DNA from: an uncultured Eubacteriales bacterium
GTDB taxonomy: Bacteria; Bacillota; Clostridia; Oscillospirales; Oscillospiraceae
NCBI GenBank assembly: GCA_900321275.1
Contig: ONVI01000016.1
Coordinates: 43,148-107,147 of the forward strand
Length of the DNA: 64,000 nt
Reading direction: 5' to 3'
The notes under the pieces are model-generated. The model was not told the DNA's origin, did not search any database, and saw only the letters and a list, made by a program, of their open reading frames with translations. Every line of letters starts with the position of its first letter. Position 1 is the stretch's first letter. Both the position numbers and the translations under genes were made by a program. Below, piece after piece: positions 8,501 to 16,521 of this stretch.

Positions 8501-9952
8501 TTATGCCCAACTGGGCTCGGCCTTTTTGGCTTTCACGTATTCCAGCATGTCGGCGGGGGCGACCACGTCGCGGTGGAGGACGGGGCGCTCGCGCAGGCCG
8601 CGGAGATTTTCGGGCATGGGTACCTTTGTCCCGGCCTCGAGCGCTTCCATCATGTCGAACTCATCGCCGTCACAGGGAAGGCCGACGGCGGAGAGCACCG
8701 CGGCGGGGAACTTGTAGGGCGAGGCGGTGGAGAGAATCACGACAGGGCCGTTTTCCGCGCCGAAGGCTTTCGCCGCGCTCCACCCGCAGGCGGTGTGCGT
8801 GTCGATCAGGTAGCCGCTGTCCTTCCAGACCCTGGCGATGGCGGCCTCGGTGCCCTGATCGTCACAGCAGTACGCGACAAAACGGGACTGAATTTTCTCG
8901 AGCAGATCGGCGGGCACCTGATAGTGTCCCTCGTTTTTAAGCTGCGCCATCAGCGAGGCGACGAGGGCGCTGTCCCCGCTCATGAGGTACAGCAGGCGCT
9001 CGAGGTTGCTGGAGATGAGAATGTCCATCGACGGCGAGAGCGTCTTGTGGAAGGGACGCCGTCGGTCGTAGACACCGGTATTGATAAAGTCGGTCAGAAC
9101 GTTGTTCGCGTTCGAGGCGCAGATCAGCTTGCCGACGGGGAGACCCATCTCGGCGGCGAGATAGCCAGCCAGAATGTCGCCGAAGTTGCCGGTCGGGACG
9201 GAATAGTTCATCGGCTGCCCCGCTTCGATGCGGCCGAGGCGCACGGCGTCAAAGTAGGCGGAGAAGTAGTAGACCACCTGGGGCACAAGACGGCCGATGT
9301 TGATGGAGTTTGCCGAAGAGAGACCCGCAGGCATGGCGGAGAAGATGGCCTTGACGCCGGACTGGGCGTCGTCAAAATTGCCCTCCACCGCGCAGACCTT
9401 GACGTTATTGCCCGCCTGCGTGACCATCTGCGCCTTCTGCACGGGGCTGACGCCGTCGCGGGGATAGAAGACGAGGATGCGGATGCCGTCAACGTCCCGG
9501 AAGCCCTCCAGCGCGGCCTTGCCGGTGTCGCCGCTGGTGGCGGTGAGAATGAGGATATCGTCGGCGTCGCCGCATTTCTCGGCGGAGCGCTTCATGAGGT
9601 GGGGCAGGAGGCAGAGCGCCACATCCTTGAAAGCGGAGGTGGGGCCGTGGAAAAGCTCCAGAAACAGGTCGCCCGCGTCGTGCAGGGGCGCGATGCGGGG
9701 ATCGCTGAATTTACCCCGGTAAGCAGCCTCGACAAGCACCTTCGCCTCTGCCTCAGGAAAGTCCGGCAGGAGGGCGGAGAGCACCTTTGCCGCAAGGGAG
9801 GGGTAGTCAAGGTTTTGGAGCTCGCGCCAGTCGAGCCTGGGGATCTCATTCGGCGCCATGGTATAGAGGCCGCCGTCTGGGGCGAGACCGTCCACGATCG
9901 CGCGGGCGGAGGAAACTTTGGGCGATGCGCCGCGGGTGCTGGTATAGAGCAT
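8501..9952 (-). CDS. thrC: Threonine synthase
   Basis: ThrC converts O-phosphohomoserine to threonine using pyridoxal phosphate. The 483-residue product starts MLYTSTRGASP and has the PLP-lysine motif GPTSAFKDVAL (K109), the LTATSGDTGKAALEGF loop, and the VPTGNFGDILAGY phosphate-binding segment. This length and motif set match the long, E. coli-type threonine synthase class. I chose the ATG at 9952 over a GTG nine bases upstream because AGGA is better spaced and this residue matches the family start. It is the first gene of an operon with thrH. Confidence 0.95.
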   Translation of the reverse strand: MLYTSTRGASPKVSSARAIVDGLAPDGGLYTMAPNEIPRLDWRELQNLDYPSLAAKVLSALLPDFPEAEAKVLVEAAYRGKFSDPRIAPLHDAGDLFLELFHGPTSAFKDVALCLLPHLMKRSAEKCGDADDILILTATSGDTGKAALEGFRDVDGIRILVFYPRDGVSPVQKAQMVTQAGNNVKVCAVEGNFDDAQSGVKAIFSAMPAGLSSANSINIGRLVPQVVYYFSAYFDAVRLGRIEAGQPMNYSVPTGNFGDILAGYLAAEMGLPVGKLICASNANNVLTDFINTGVYDRRRPFHKTLSPSMDILISSNLERLLYLMSGDSALVASLMAQLKNEGHYQVPADLLEKIQSRFVAYCCDDQGTEAAIARVWKDSGYLIDTHTACGWSAAKAFGAENGPVVILSTASPYKFPAAVLSAVGLPCDGDEFDMMEALEAGTKVPMPENLRGLRERPVLHRDVVAPADMLEYVKAKKAEPSWA

Positions 9953-9991
9953 GGTTATCACATCCTGTAAAAAATCAAGTTAAGCGTGGAT

Positions 9992-10020
9992 ACTATACAA
10001 TGTACGCAGGAAAAAGTCAA
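9992..10020 (-). promoter_or_regulatory. Promoter of thrC-thrH
   Basis: On the reverse strand TTGACT and TATAGT are 17 bases apart, about 40 bases upstream of thrC. It lies between the 3' end of the immA-like gene and thrC, so thrC has its own promoter. Confidence 0.75.
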
Positions 10021-10026
10021 GTGTAT

Positions 10027-10365
10027 TTATAAGGCGGACAAATCGAGGCCCAGCTGCGTACAGAGCGCACCGAGCCAGCGGGCGAGAGCTTCTTCGGAAT
10101 CAAAGCAGGGGATCATGCCCGCGGGCGGGTGGAGGACGACATTGAGCGCTTCCCCGTCGGCCTGTCGCTCCATGCGGTCAATGGGCATGTCGAGATAAAA
10201 ATGCCCGTGCCGGATATGGCGCAGCTCATGCTCCAGCGTCTCCTGCTGGCGGGCGGGGGAGAGGCGGGCGTTGATGTAGATATCGAAGCTGCCGTCGTCA
10301 TTCGGGAGCGTCACGCCCTCCACCTTCGCGGGCAGGGGGACGAGGCGGACGAAGGTGTCAGTCAT
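10027..10365 (-). CDS. ImmA/IrrE-like metallopeptidase
   Basis: The 112-residue protein holds EHELRHIRHGHF, a zinc HExxH motif in the sequence context of ImmA/IrrE proteases, followed by acidic and hydrophobic stretches. In ICEBs1 and several prophages an ImmA-like protease cleaves a partner XRE repressor and so induces the element. Here the start codon overlaps the stop of an XRE gene in the same ATGA arrangement, and the pair is divergent from a phage gene cassette. Role in control of that cassette is inference from this context. It is short compared with ImmA proteins near 150-170 residues. Confidence 0.7.
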   Translation of the reverse strand: MTDTFVRLVPLPAKVEGVTLPNDDGSFDIYINARLSPARQQETLEHELRHIRHGHFYLDMPIDRMERQADGEALNVVLHPPAGMIPCFDSEEALARWLGALCTQLGLDLSAL

Positions 10366-10715
10366 GGCTTTCTGAGGGCTTCAATGATCTTCACCGCCTG
10401 GCGCACGTCCTCGGGCGTCGCGTCCTGCGCCAGCTTAAAGAGCATGCGCATATCCTCACGCTCGCGCAGGGAGGTAAGAAGCTGCTCCAGCTCCGCGTCC
10501 TGAACGGGCGATACCTCGTCCGTCTCACCGCGCAGGTATGCGGGCGTGGTGCAGAGAATACGGGCGACCTCCGTGAGCTGCGCGTCGCTCGGCTGGGATT
10601 TCTGCTGCTTCCAGTCCTGGCAGAGCGTGGCGCTGCGCCCCAGAGAGCGGGCGATAAAGGTCTTGGTGATACCGCGCGCTTTGAGCAGCGATTCAAATCT
10701 GTCATAGTTGAACAA
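10362..10715 (-). CDS. XRE-family repressor-like regulator (ImmR-like)
   Basis: A helix-turn-helix runs from about residue 5 to 60: RFESLLKARGITKTFIARSL, then SDAQLTEVARIL. The C-terminal part is charged and helical. I place the start at a TTG (10715) because GGGGTGATC directly upstream pairs with the 16S rRNA tail over nine bases at a good distance. An in-frame ATG at 10739 has no ribosome binding site. It precedes and overlaps the ImmA-like gene, so the pair resembles the ImmR/ImmA switch of mobile elements. Targets are probably in the 345-base gap between it and the phage cassette. Confidence 0.75.
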   Translation of the reverse strand: MFNYDRFESLLKARGITKTFIARSLGRSATLCQDWKQQKSQPSDAQLTEVARILCTTPAYLRGETDEVSPVQDAELEQLLTSLREREDMRMLFKLAQDATPEDVRQAVKIIEALRKP

Positions 10716-10773
10716 AAGGATCACCCCATTTTTGTGCATAACGAATGAATCTGAAAAAAGACCGAGCAAAACC

Positions 10774-10802
10774 TTGAGAATCGCAAATTAATGGGATATA
10801 AT
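10774..10802 (+). promoter_or_regulatory. Putative rightward promoter toward the phage cassette
   Basis: TTGAGA and TATAAT are 17 bases apart on the forward strand in the gap between the XRE gene and the first phage gene. The rest of the 10716-11060 gap holds a weaker TTGTCA/TATGTA candidate near 10872-10899 and the repeat at 10907-11007. No obvious operator palindrome was identified. Confidence 0.6.
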
Positions 10803-10906
10803 GCAGACGACTCTTAAAGAAATGTGACACCGATCTGCGGTATCTCTATTTTAGAGCAAGGATACAGGTTTGTCAAGGGAATAATCTTAAATATGTAAGA
10901 AATGGC

Positions 10907-11007
10907 CCTCTCAGTCACCAGTGTGAGCACTGGTGACAGCTCCCCCGGAGGGGGAGCCAAGGTTCTCAGTCAGCTTCGCTGACGGCGCCCCGGATGGGGA
11001 GCCAGGG
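10907..11007 (+). repeat. Tandem two-unit stem-loop repeat C
   Basis: Two related units each read CTCAGTC, a stem-loop, then a G/C-rich stem-loop and a GGGGAGCCA(A)GG end. The first stems differ (CACCAGTG/CACTGGTG against CAGC/GCTG). The same GGGGGAGCCAAGG end appears at 49797-49809 between lysC and asd, so this is a dispersed host repeat lying in the phage control region. Confidence 0.65.
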
Positions 11008-11060
11008 AATGTCGACCCTTATGACAGGGGATTACAACATCAGGGGAGTGAGGTGAGTGC

Positions 11061-11201
11061 GTGAAGCTGATCGGGGATGATCCGATCATCCGCTGCATGG
11101 AGCAAAGCGGATATCCGCCCTGGTTTTACCGGGACGGCACAGATTACGAAGAGCGGGACGGCGATGCCGGCCGCGGAGAGGACGAAGATGGGAAGCTATA
11201 A
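11061..11201 (+). CDS. Small phage protein, 46 residues
   Basis: A GTG-started frame codes for 46 residues beginning VKLIGDDPIIRCMEQSGYPP and ending in an acidic tail. It has a GAGGTGAG ribosome binding site four to eight bases upstream and overlaps the next gene by 14 bases. Its position just before terminase is common for small phage proteins of unknown role. No domain was recognised. It is short, but start site, spacing and overlap support it as the first gene of the cassette. Confidence 0.65.
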   Translation: MKLIGDDPIIRCMEQSGYPPWFYRDGTDYEERDGDAGRGEDEDGKL

Positions 11202-11424
11202 AAAAATCGGCTGGACAGACGCAGATGTGCGCTGCCCCTTCTATATCACGGACGACCGGGAGACGCGCAGCATCAGCTGCGAGGGCTTCGGGAAGGGGGT
11301 CGACGCGGTCAGCCGCTTTCAGACTATCCCGCTCATGGATCGACACATGGGCCTGTATTGCGTGGGACGCTTTGAGGACTGCCCGGTCTACCGCTGCACC
11401 TACGGGTGCAAGTATCAGGACTGA
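11188..11424 (+). CDS. Small cysteine-rich phage protein
   Basis: This 78-residue protein starts MGSYKKIGWTDADVRCPFYI and holds cysteines in CPFY, SCEGFG, YCVGRFEDCPVY and CTYGCKY. The spacing suggests a small metal-binding fold, perhaps DNA-binding, but no family was identified. The ATG at 11188 is preferred over an in-frame start at 11077 because it has GAGAGGAC upstream and the extra N-terminus would overlap the previous gene fully. Its stop overlaps the terminase small subunit start. Confidence 0.7.
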   Translation: MGSYKKIGWTDADVRCPFYITDDRETRSISCEGFGKGVDAVSRFQTIPLMDRHMGLYCVGRFEDCPVYRCTYGCKYQD

Positions 11425-11783
11425 TGCGAGACTGGGACGAGCTGCGGCGCGCCTGCGAAAGCGGGGAGAGTCTGGCAAAGCTCTCGCGGCGGCTGGATAT
11501 TCCCTACTCCACGCTGCTCAACCGGGCGGTGAAGGAGGAGTGGACGCTTGCGCAGGAGTCTCTGCCCTGCACGGCGGAATCCGGGTTCGAGCGCGTGGGT
11601 CACAAGCTGCTGCGGCGGATTGAAGAGTGTCTCGACCGGGAAGGAGAGCTGGATCTCAAAGAGCTCAAAACCGTGACGGGCGCGCTGAAGGAGCTGCAGA
11701 GCCTGTGGGAAGAGAAAAACGGCACAAAAGGCGGCGGGCTCACGGTGCGCTTTGAGGGGGAGGCGGAGGAGATGAGCCTGTAA
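11424..11783 (+). CDS. Phage terminase small subunit-like protein
   Basis: The 119-residue product opens with MRDWDELRRACESGESLAKL, then a helix-turn-helix of the type SRRLDIPYSTLLNRAVKEEW. The C-terminal half is a charged helical stretch, LDLKELKTVTGALKELQSL. A DNA-binding N-terminus with a coiled oligomerising C-terminus directly before a terminase large subunit is the usual layout for TerS, which recognises pac or cos sites. The start overlaps the previous stop (TGATG), and AGGA lies upstream. The call rests on context plus the HTH, not on a strong motif. Confidence 0.75.
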   Translation: MRDWDELRRACESGESLAKLSRRLDIPYSTLLNRAVKEEWTLAQESLPCTAESGFERVGHKLLRRIEECLDREGELDLKELKTVTGALKELQSLWEEKNGTKGGGLTVRFEGEAEEMSL

Positions 11784-11812
11784 CAGTGTGGGGTCAGGAG
11801 TGTGGAGTTGAG

Positions 11813-13237
11813 ATGGCGGAGCTGAGACTGCCGGAGCCGAGCGAGAAGCAGAAGCAATTTCTGCGCGACCGGCATAAATATGTGGGCTACGGCGGGGCCA
11901 GGGGCGGCGGCAAGAGCTGGGCCGTGCGGGTCAAGGCGGTGCTGCTGTGTCTGCGGTATCCGGGGATCAAGGTCATGATCGTGCGCAAGACCTACCCGGA
12001 GCTGCAGGAGAACCATATCGTGCCGCTGTGTGAAATGCTGGGCTGCTACGCCGACGAGGACGGACGTATCGCGGTCTACAACGACGCGAAGAAGCACATC
12101 GTCTTCCCCAACGGGAGCAGGATTCTGTTTCGCTATCTCGAAAACGAAAAGGACGCGCTGCGCTTTCAGGGCACCGAGGTTGATGTACTGTTCGTGGATG
12201 AGGCCACGCACCAGAGCGAGAGCAGGATGGAAAAGCTGCGGGCCTGCGTGCGCGGAACCAACGACTTTCCCAAGCGCATTTACTTCACCTGCAACCCCGG
12301 CGGCGAGGGACACAACTGGGTCAAGCGCCTCTTTATCGACAGGCGCTTCCGCGAGGGGGAGGAGCCGGACGAGCACAGCTTCATCCAGGCGCTCATCACC
12401 GACAACCGGGCGCTGATGGAAAAGAATCCGGATTACATCAGGCAGCTTGAAAGCCTGCCGCCGAAGCTGAAGGATGCCTGGCTCTACGGGAGCTGGGAGA
12501 TCTTTGAGGGGCAGTTTTTCGAGGACTTTCGCGTTGAGCCGGATATGACAGCCGCGGCGGAGCATGGCTGTGAGCTCACGCGCGAGGAATTGAAGGAACA
12601 GGGGCGCTGGTGCCATGTGATCGCGCCGTTTGATCTGAGTACGGGGCCGCGGCGGAGCTGGAGCATCGTAAGAAGCTACGACTTCGGTTACGGCAAGCCC
12701 TTCTCCTGCGCCTGGTGGGCGGTGGACCATGAGGGGGTGCTGTACCGCATCCTTGAGCTCTACGGCTGCACCGACACGCCGAACGAGGGACTGCGCTGGA
12801 CGCCCGACCGACAGTTCCGGGAGATCGCGCGGATCGAATCCGAACACCCCTGGCTCAAGGGACGGCGGATCGAGGGCGTGGCCGACCCTGCCATCTGGGA
12901 CGCAAGCCGCGGCGAAAGCATCGCCGAGACCGCCGCCAGGTGCGGAATCTACTTCGTGCCGGGGGATCACAAGCGCATACCCGGCTGGATGCAGTGCCAT
13001 TACCGCCTGCAGTTCGACGACGAGGGGCGGGCGCGGATGTATGTCTTCGATAACTGCAGGGCGTTTATCCGCACGATTCCGCTTTTGCAGTTTTCCAAGA
13101 CCGAGCCGGAGGATCTGGACACGGAGCAGGAGGATCACGTCGCGGACGAGTGGCGCTACCTCTGCATGTTGCGCCCGGTGACGCCGCTGCGAGAGACGGA
13201 GACGCGGGCGGTGATGGTCGATCCGCTGAAAAAGTGA
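11813..13237 (+). CDS. Phage terminase large subunit
   Basis: The 474-residue product is the ATP-driven DNA packaging motor with a nuclease domain. The Walker A-like motif is GYGGARGGGKSWAVR (about residues 30-45). Walker B with the catalytic glutamate is VDVLFVDEATHQ (about 125-136), and the coupling motif segment is IYFTCNPGG. The C-terminal half has acidic residues in RSYDFGYGKPFS and GVADPAIWDAS, expected for an RNase H-like nuclease. I chose the ATG at 11813 with GGAG upstream; an upstream GTG lies within a repeat tract of GTGTGG/AGTGTGGAG type. Confidence 0.92.
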   Translation: MAELRLPEPSEKQKQFLRDRHKYVGYGGARGGGKSWAVRVKAVLLCLRYPGIKVMIVRKTYPELQENHIVPLCEMLGCYADEDGRIAVYNDAKKHIVFPNGSRILFRYLENEKDALRFQGTEVDVLFVDEATHQSESRMEKLRACVRGTNDFPKRIYFTCNPGGEGHNWVKRLFIDRRFREGEEPDEHSFIQALITDNRALMEKNPDYIRQLESLPPKLKDAWLYGSWEIFEGQFFEDFRVEPDMTAAAEHGCELTREELKEQGRWCHVIAPFDLSTGPRRSWSIVRSYDFGYGKPFSCAWWAVDHEGVLYRILELYGCTDTPNEGLRWTPDRQFREIARIESEHPWLKGRRIEGVADPAIWDASRGESIAETAARCGIYFVPGDHKRIPGWMQCHYRLQFDDEGRARMYVFDNCRAFIRTIPLLQFSKTEPEDLDTEQEDHVADEWRYLCMLRPVTPLRETETRAVMVDPLKK

Positions 13238-13451
13238 AAAGTGGAGAGTGAAAAGTGAAATTATAAATAACAACAAAAAAACAGGGTCACGTTCGTCAGG
13301 CCGTCAGAATTCTGATGTTTCACCCGATAGCAATAACCCTGTCAAAGCCAATGACTGGATTGGGCTAAGCGAACCGCTTTCGCGTCCAGAGTCAAAGACT
13401 TCGTCTAAGGACAGCATATCAGATACCACAGCATGAGACAAGGGGGACACG
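13233..13451. other. Repeat-derived, A/T-richer gap between terminase and portal
   Basis: The first 25 bases are GTGAAAAGTGGAGAGTGAAAAGTG-type repeats, the same family as at 42945-42980. The remaining stretch is markedly lower in G+C than the genes on either side. A GTG-started frame at 13248-13436 is not supported by a ribosome binding site. The portal gene's AAGGGGGAC site lies at the right end. Confidence 0.5.
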
Positions 13452-15308
13452 ATGGAAAAAGAGCAAATGCAGTTGCCGGTCGACGAGAAGCGGCTGGCGG
13501 AGTTTACACGGATTTTGCAGAAGTACAAGGCGGGGAAGGCCAGCGTCGAGCGGCGCGCGGTGGCGGCGGAAAACTGGTGGAAGCTCCGCAACAGCGCGGA
13601 GGAGCGCAAAAGCCATGAGGGGGTCGGCGGATTTCAGGCCGTGTCCGGGTGGCTGCATAACGTGATCGTCTCCAAGCACGCCGACGCGATGGACGCCTAT
13701 CCCGAGCCGAACATCCTGCCGCGCGAGCCGGACGACCGGGCGGAGGCGCGCATCCTCTCCAAAATTCTGCCCGTGATCCTGGAGCAGAACGCCTTCGAGA
13801 AAACGTACTCCGACGGGATGTGGCAGAAGCTCAAAACCGGGACGGGCGTATACCGCGTGGGCTGGGACGCGGAAAAGGCCGGCGGCCTCGGCGATATCGA
13901 GATCGAGCGCGTCGATCTGCTGAACGTGTTCTGGGAGCCGGGCGTGCGGGATATTCAGGACAGCGCCTACTTCTTCCATACCAAACTGGAGGACAACGAG
14001 AAGCTGGAGGCGGCATACCCGCAGCTTGCGGGGAAGCTGAAAGCGCTGAGCTTTTCGGCCACGCGCTTTCTCTATGACGACAGCGTGAGCACCGACGGGA
14101 AATCCACGGTCATTGATGTGTACTACAAGAAGAAAATCGAGGGGCGGGAAGTACTGCATTACTGCAAGTACGTCGGCGGGACGCTGCTGTACAGCACCGA
14201 GAACATGGACGCCCTGCTGGAGACAAACGACGGGGAACTGTTCACGCGCGGCCTGTATGAGCACGGGCGCTACCCCTTCGTGTTCGACAGCCTCTTCCCC
14301 GTGGAGGGCAGTCCCTGCGGCTACGGCTTTATTGATCTTTGCCGCAGCGCCCAGACGCAGATCGACATGCTCCAGACCGCGTTTGTCAAGAACACGATGG
14401 TGGGCGCGGTGCCGCGCTACTTCCAGCGGGCGGACGGGGCGGTGAACGAGGAGGAATTTCTCAATCTTGCCAATCCTATCGTCCACGTCAGCGGCAATCT
14501 GGGCGAGGACAGCCTGCGCATGGTGGACTACCGCCCTCTCAGCGGCAACTATCTTGAAATGCGAGCCAGCGTCATCAACGAACTGCGCGAGACCTCGGGC
14601 AATACCGAGACCTCGGTGGGACTTGTCAATGCGGGCGTCACCGCCGCCTCCGCCATCGCGGCTTTGCAGGAGGCAAGCGGCAAAGGCAGCCGCGACTCCA
14701 CCCGCGCAAGCTATCGCGCTTACGCGGAGATGATCGAACTGTGCATCGAGCTGGTGCGCCAGTTTTACGATCTGCCGCGGCAGTTTCGCATTACAGGCGG
14801 GCTCGGGATCGAGCAGTTTGTCAGCTACGACAATCGCGGCCTGCGGCCCCAGACGCTCTACGGACCAGAGGGGATGGAGCTGGGACTGCGCCGTCCGGTG
14901 TTCGACATCCGGGTCATCCCGCAGAAGAGCAGCGCCTATACCCGCATGAGCCAGAACGAGCTGGCGCTGCAGTTTTATCAGCTCGGCTTCTTTTCCCCGG
15001 AGCACAGCGATCAGGCTCTCGCCTGCATGAGCATGATGGAATTCGACGGCAAGGACGAGCTGATGCAGCAGCTTTTTTACAACGGAAACATGCAGAAGGA
15101 GCTGGCATTGTACCAGCAGTACGCGCTGGCGATGACGCAGAAATACGAGCCGGAGCGCGCCCAGGCGCTGATGGCAGGCATGACGGGGCGCTTGGCCGGA
15201 GCGCCGAAAAAGGCGGCGTATCGAAAGCGCGGAGGCGGCGAAGGCGGCCGCATGGAGCGGGCCAGGGCGAGGGCGGCCAACGCCTCGCAGCCGGGAGGCG
15301 GCCGATGA
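13452..15308 (+). CDS. Phage portal protein
   Basis: The 618-residue product follows terminase directly and has the size and composition of podovirus/P22-type portal proteins, which form the dodecameric DNA gate. Visible features are an N-terminal helical region (AEFTRILQKYKAGKASVE), a central segment with GSPCGYGFIDLCRSAQTQID, typical of the portal wing/stem region, and a long C-terminal part with an Ala/Gly/Arg-rich tail after residue 580. The ATG has AAGGGGGAC upstream. Its stop overlaps the Prp-like gene (ATGA). Identification is by position and the central motif. Confidence 0.82.
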   Translation: MEKEQMQLPVDEKRLAEFTRILQKYKAGKASVERRAVAAENWWKLRNSAEERKSHEGVGGFQAVSGWLHNVIVSKHADAMDAYPEPNILPREPDDRAEARILSKILPVILEQNAFEKTYSDGMWQKLKTGTGVYRVGWDAEKAGGLGDIEIERVDLLNVFWEPGVRDIQDSAYFFHTKLEDNEKLEAAYPQLAGKLKALSFSATRFLYDDSVSTDGKSTVIDVYYKKKIEGREVLHYCKYVGGTLLYSTENMDALLETNDGELFTRGLYEHGRYPFVFDSLFPVEGSPCGYGFIDLCRSAQTQIDMLQTAFVKNTMVGAVPRYFQRADGAVNEEEFLNLANPIVHVSGNLGEDSLRMVDYRPLSGNYLEMRASVINELRETSGNTETSVGLVNAGVTAASAIAALQEASGKGSRDSTRASYRAYAEMIELCIELVRQFYDLPRQFRITGGLGIEQFVSYDNRGLRPQTLYGPEGMELGLRRPVFDIRVIPQKSSAYTRMSQNELALQFYQLGFFSPEHSDQALACMSMMEFDGKDELMQQLFYNGNMQKELALYQQYALAMTQKYEPERAQALMAGMTGRLAGAPKKAAYRKRGGGEGGRMERARARAANASQPGGGR

Positions 15309-15646
15309 CCCGCGTATGTTATGACCGGGCCGGGCTCCTGCTCAGGATGGAGGGTCATGCGCAGGCGGGGCCGGAGGGTCAGGATCTCGTGTGTGCGGCG
15401 CTGAGCATGCTGATGATGGCGCTGGAGCGGCGCATGCAGGAGCGGGCAGAAGCCGCCCTGCCGGTGATAAGCCGGGGGCCGGGGAGCTTTATGCTCCGCT
15501 GTGCGCCCGCGCCTGACGCGGAAAGACTGTGCCGCGAGAGCTTTGACACCATCGCCGCAGGTCTGGCGGTGTTGGCGGAAAACAGGCCGGAATACGTGGC
15601 GTTCACGATGGAAAACGGAGAAACGGATGAGGAGGAGTATGCATGA
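15305..15646 (+). CDS. Prp-like cysteine protease (DUF464 family), phage-encoded
   Basis: This 113-residue protein carries the Prp signature: GHAQAG with the catalytic histidine (H18) and DLVCAALSML with the catalytic cysteine (C30). The 12-residue spacing equals that of the ribosomal-processing protease Prp (H22/C34 in S. aureus). Prp trims the N-terminus of ribosomal protein L27 and can cleave phage 80alpha structural proteins. Here the gene lies between portal and scaffold with four-base overlaps on both sides, where many phages encode the prohead protease. I infer a capsid-maturation role. Much of it is divergent from host Prp after residue 45, so the family call is good but not certain. 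Confidence 0.8.
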   Translation: MTRVCYDRAGLLLRMEGHAQAGPEGQDLVCAALSMLMMALERRMQERAEAALPVISRGPGSFMLRCAPAPDAERLCRESFDTIAAGLAVLAENRPEYVAFTMENGETDEEEYA

Positions 15647-16455
15647 GCGGATTGCCGGAGGAGAGAAATACGTCGGAATACGCCGACACGATGGAGGCGC
15701 TGCGCCGGGCGGAGAGCGCCCTGCCGGACTATAGCACCAGCTATGACGGGGAGATCCAAAGGCTCTATGAGCAGATCGTGTCGAGGCCCGCTTTCCGCTA
15801 CGATCCGGGCAGCGATCCGCTGTACCGGAGCTACCGCGATCAGATGGTGAGCGAGGGCAGCCGCACCATGCGGGACACCGTGGGACAGGCCGCGGCGCTC
15901 ACGGGCGGCTATGGCTCGAGCTACGCCGAGAGTGTGGGTCAGCAGCAGTACGGGCTGTATCTGCAAAAGCTCGGACAGGCGATGCCGGAGCTGTACAAGG
16001 CGGCCTTTGAGCGTTACAGCGCCGAGGGCGACGCGCTGCGTGCCGACTTCGACATGGCGAAGGGACTTGCGGACAGCGAATACGGACGCAGGCGCGATCG
16101 CTTCAATCAGGCGGCGGCGCTGGAGAAGCAGCAGTATGAGCGCGGCGAGAAGAGCTACCAGAAGCTTGTGAGCCTGATTTCCGAGAGCGGCTATCAGCCG
16201 AGTGACGCGGAACTCCGGGCCGCGGGCATGAACCGCATGCAGGCACAGGCGCTGCGAAACGATTATCTGCAACGGAATCCGCTGGCGCTGGTGCTGTCCG
16301 GCGCATGGGCGGCCGGCGTCGGCGGAGGCGGCGATGACGGCGGCGCATACAGCGGGGGAAGCGCTTCTTCCGCGACGTCCGCCGGGACGAAGGAGCAGAC
16401 CAAGCTCGCCGCCAATCAGAAGGGCAGCGGCAGCGGAAAGAAGCGCAGACTGTAA
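15643..16455 (+). CDS. Phage head-associated protein, unrecognised
   Basis: The 270-residue protein begins MSGLPEERNTSEYADTMEAL, has a mixed helical body with PAFRYDPGSDPLYRSYRDQM and an Ala/Gln-rich coiled stretch (about 75-170). It ends in a low-complexity Gly/Ser/Ala tail with KKRRL. Placed between the protease and scaffold and coupled to the former by an ATGA overlap, it is likely a head or internal protein. The YDPxSDPLYRxYxxQ pattern is, from memory, recurrent in gut Firmicutes phages without a defined function. No enzymatic motif was seen. Confidence 0.7.
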   Translation: MSGLPEERNTSEYADTMEALRRAESALPDYSTSYDGEIQRLYEQIVSRPAFRYDPGSDPLYRSYRDQMVSEGSRTMRDTVGQAAALTGGYGSSYAESVGQQQYGLYLQKLGQAMPELYKAAFERYSAEGDALRADFDMAKGLADSEYGRRRDRFNQAAALEKQQYERGEKSYQKLVSLISESGYQPSDAELRAAGMNRMQAQALRNDYLQRNPLALVLSGAWAAGVGGGGDDGGAYSGGSASSATSAGTKEQTKLAANQKGSGSGKKRRL

Positions 16456-16521
16456 ATTTACCCTTTCCCGGCGCGAAGCGCCGGTTCCCCGCTGCAGAGG
16501 GGATAGAAAAAGGAGGTTCGT

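Noticed and set aside
9953-10026. Possible riboswitch before thrC
   Set aside because: The promoter lies 40 bases from the start, leaving no room for one.
13248-13436. GTG-started frame of 62 codons between terminase and portal
   Set aside because: No ribosome binding site, start inside a repeat tract, Ser/Asn-rich product without a recognisable feature.
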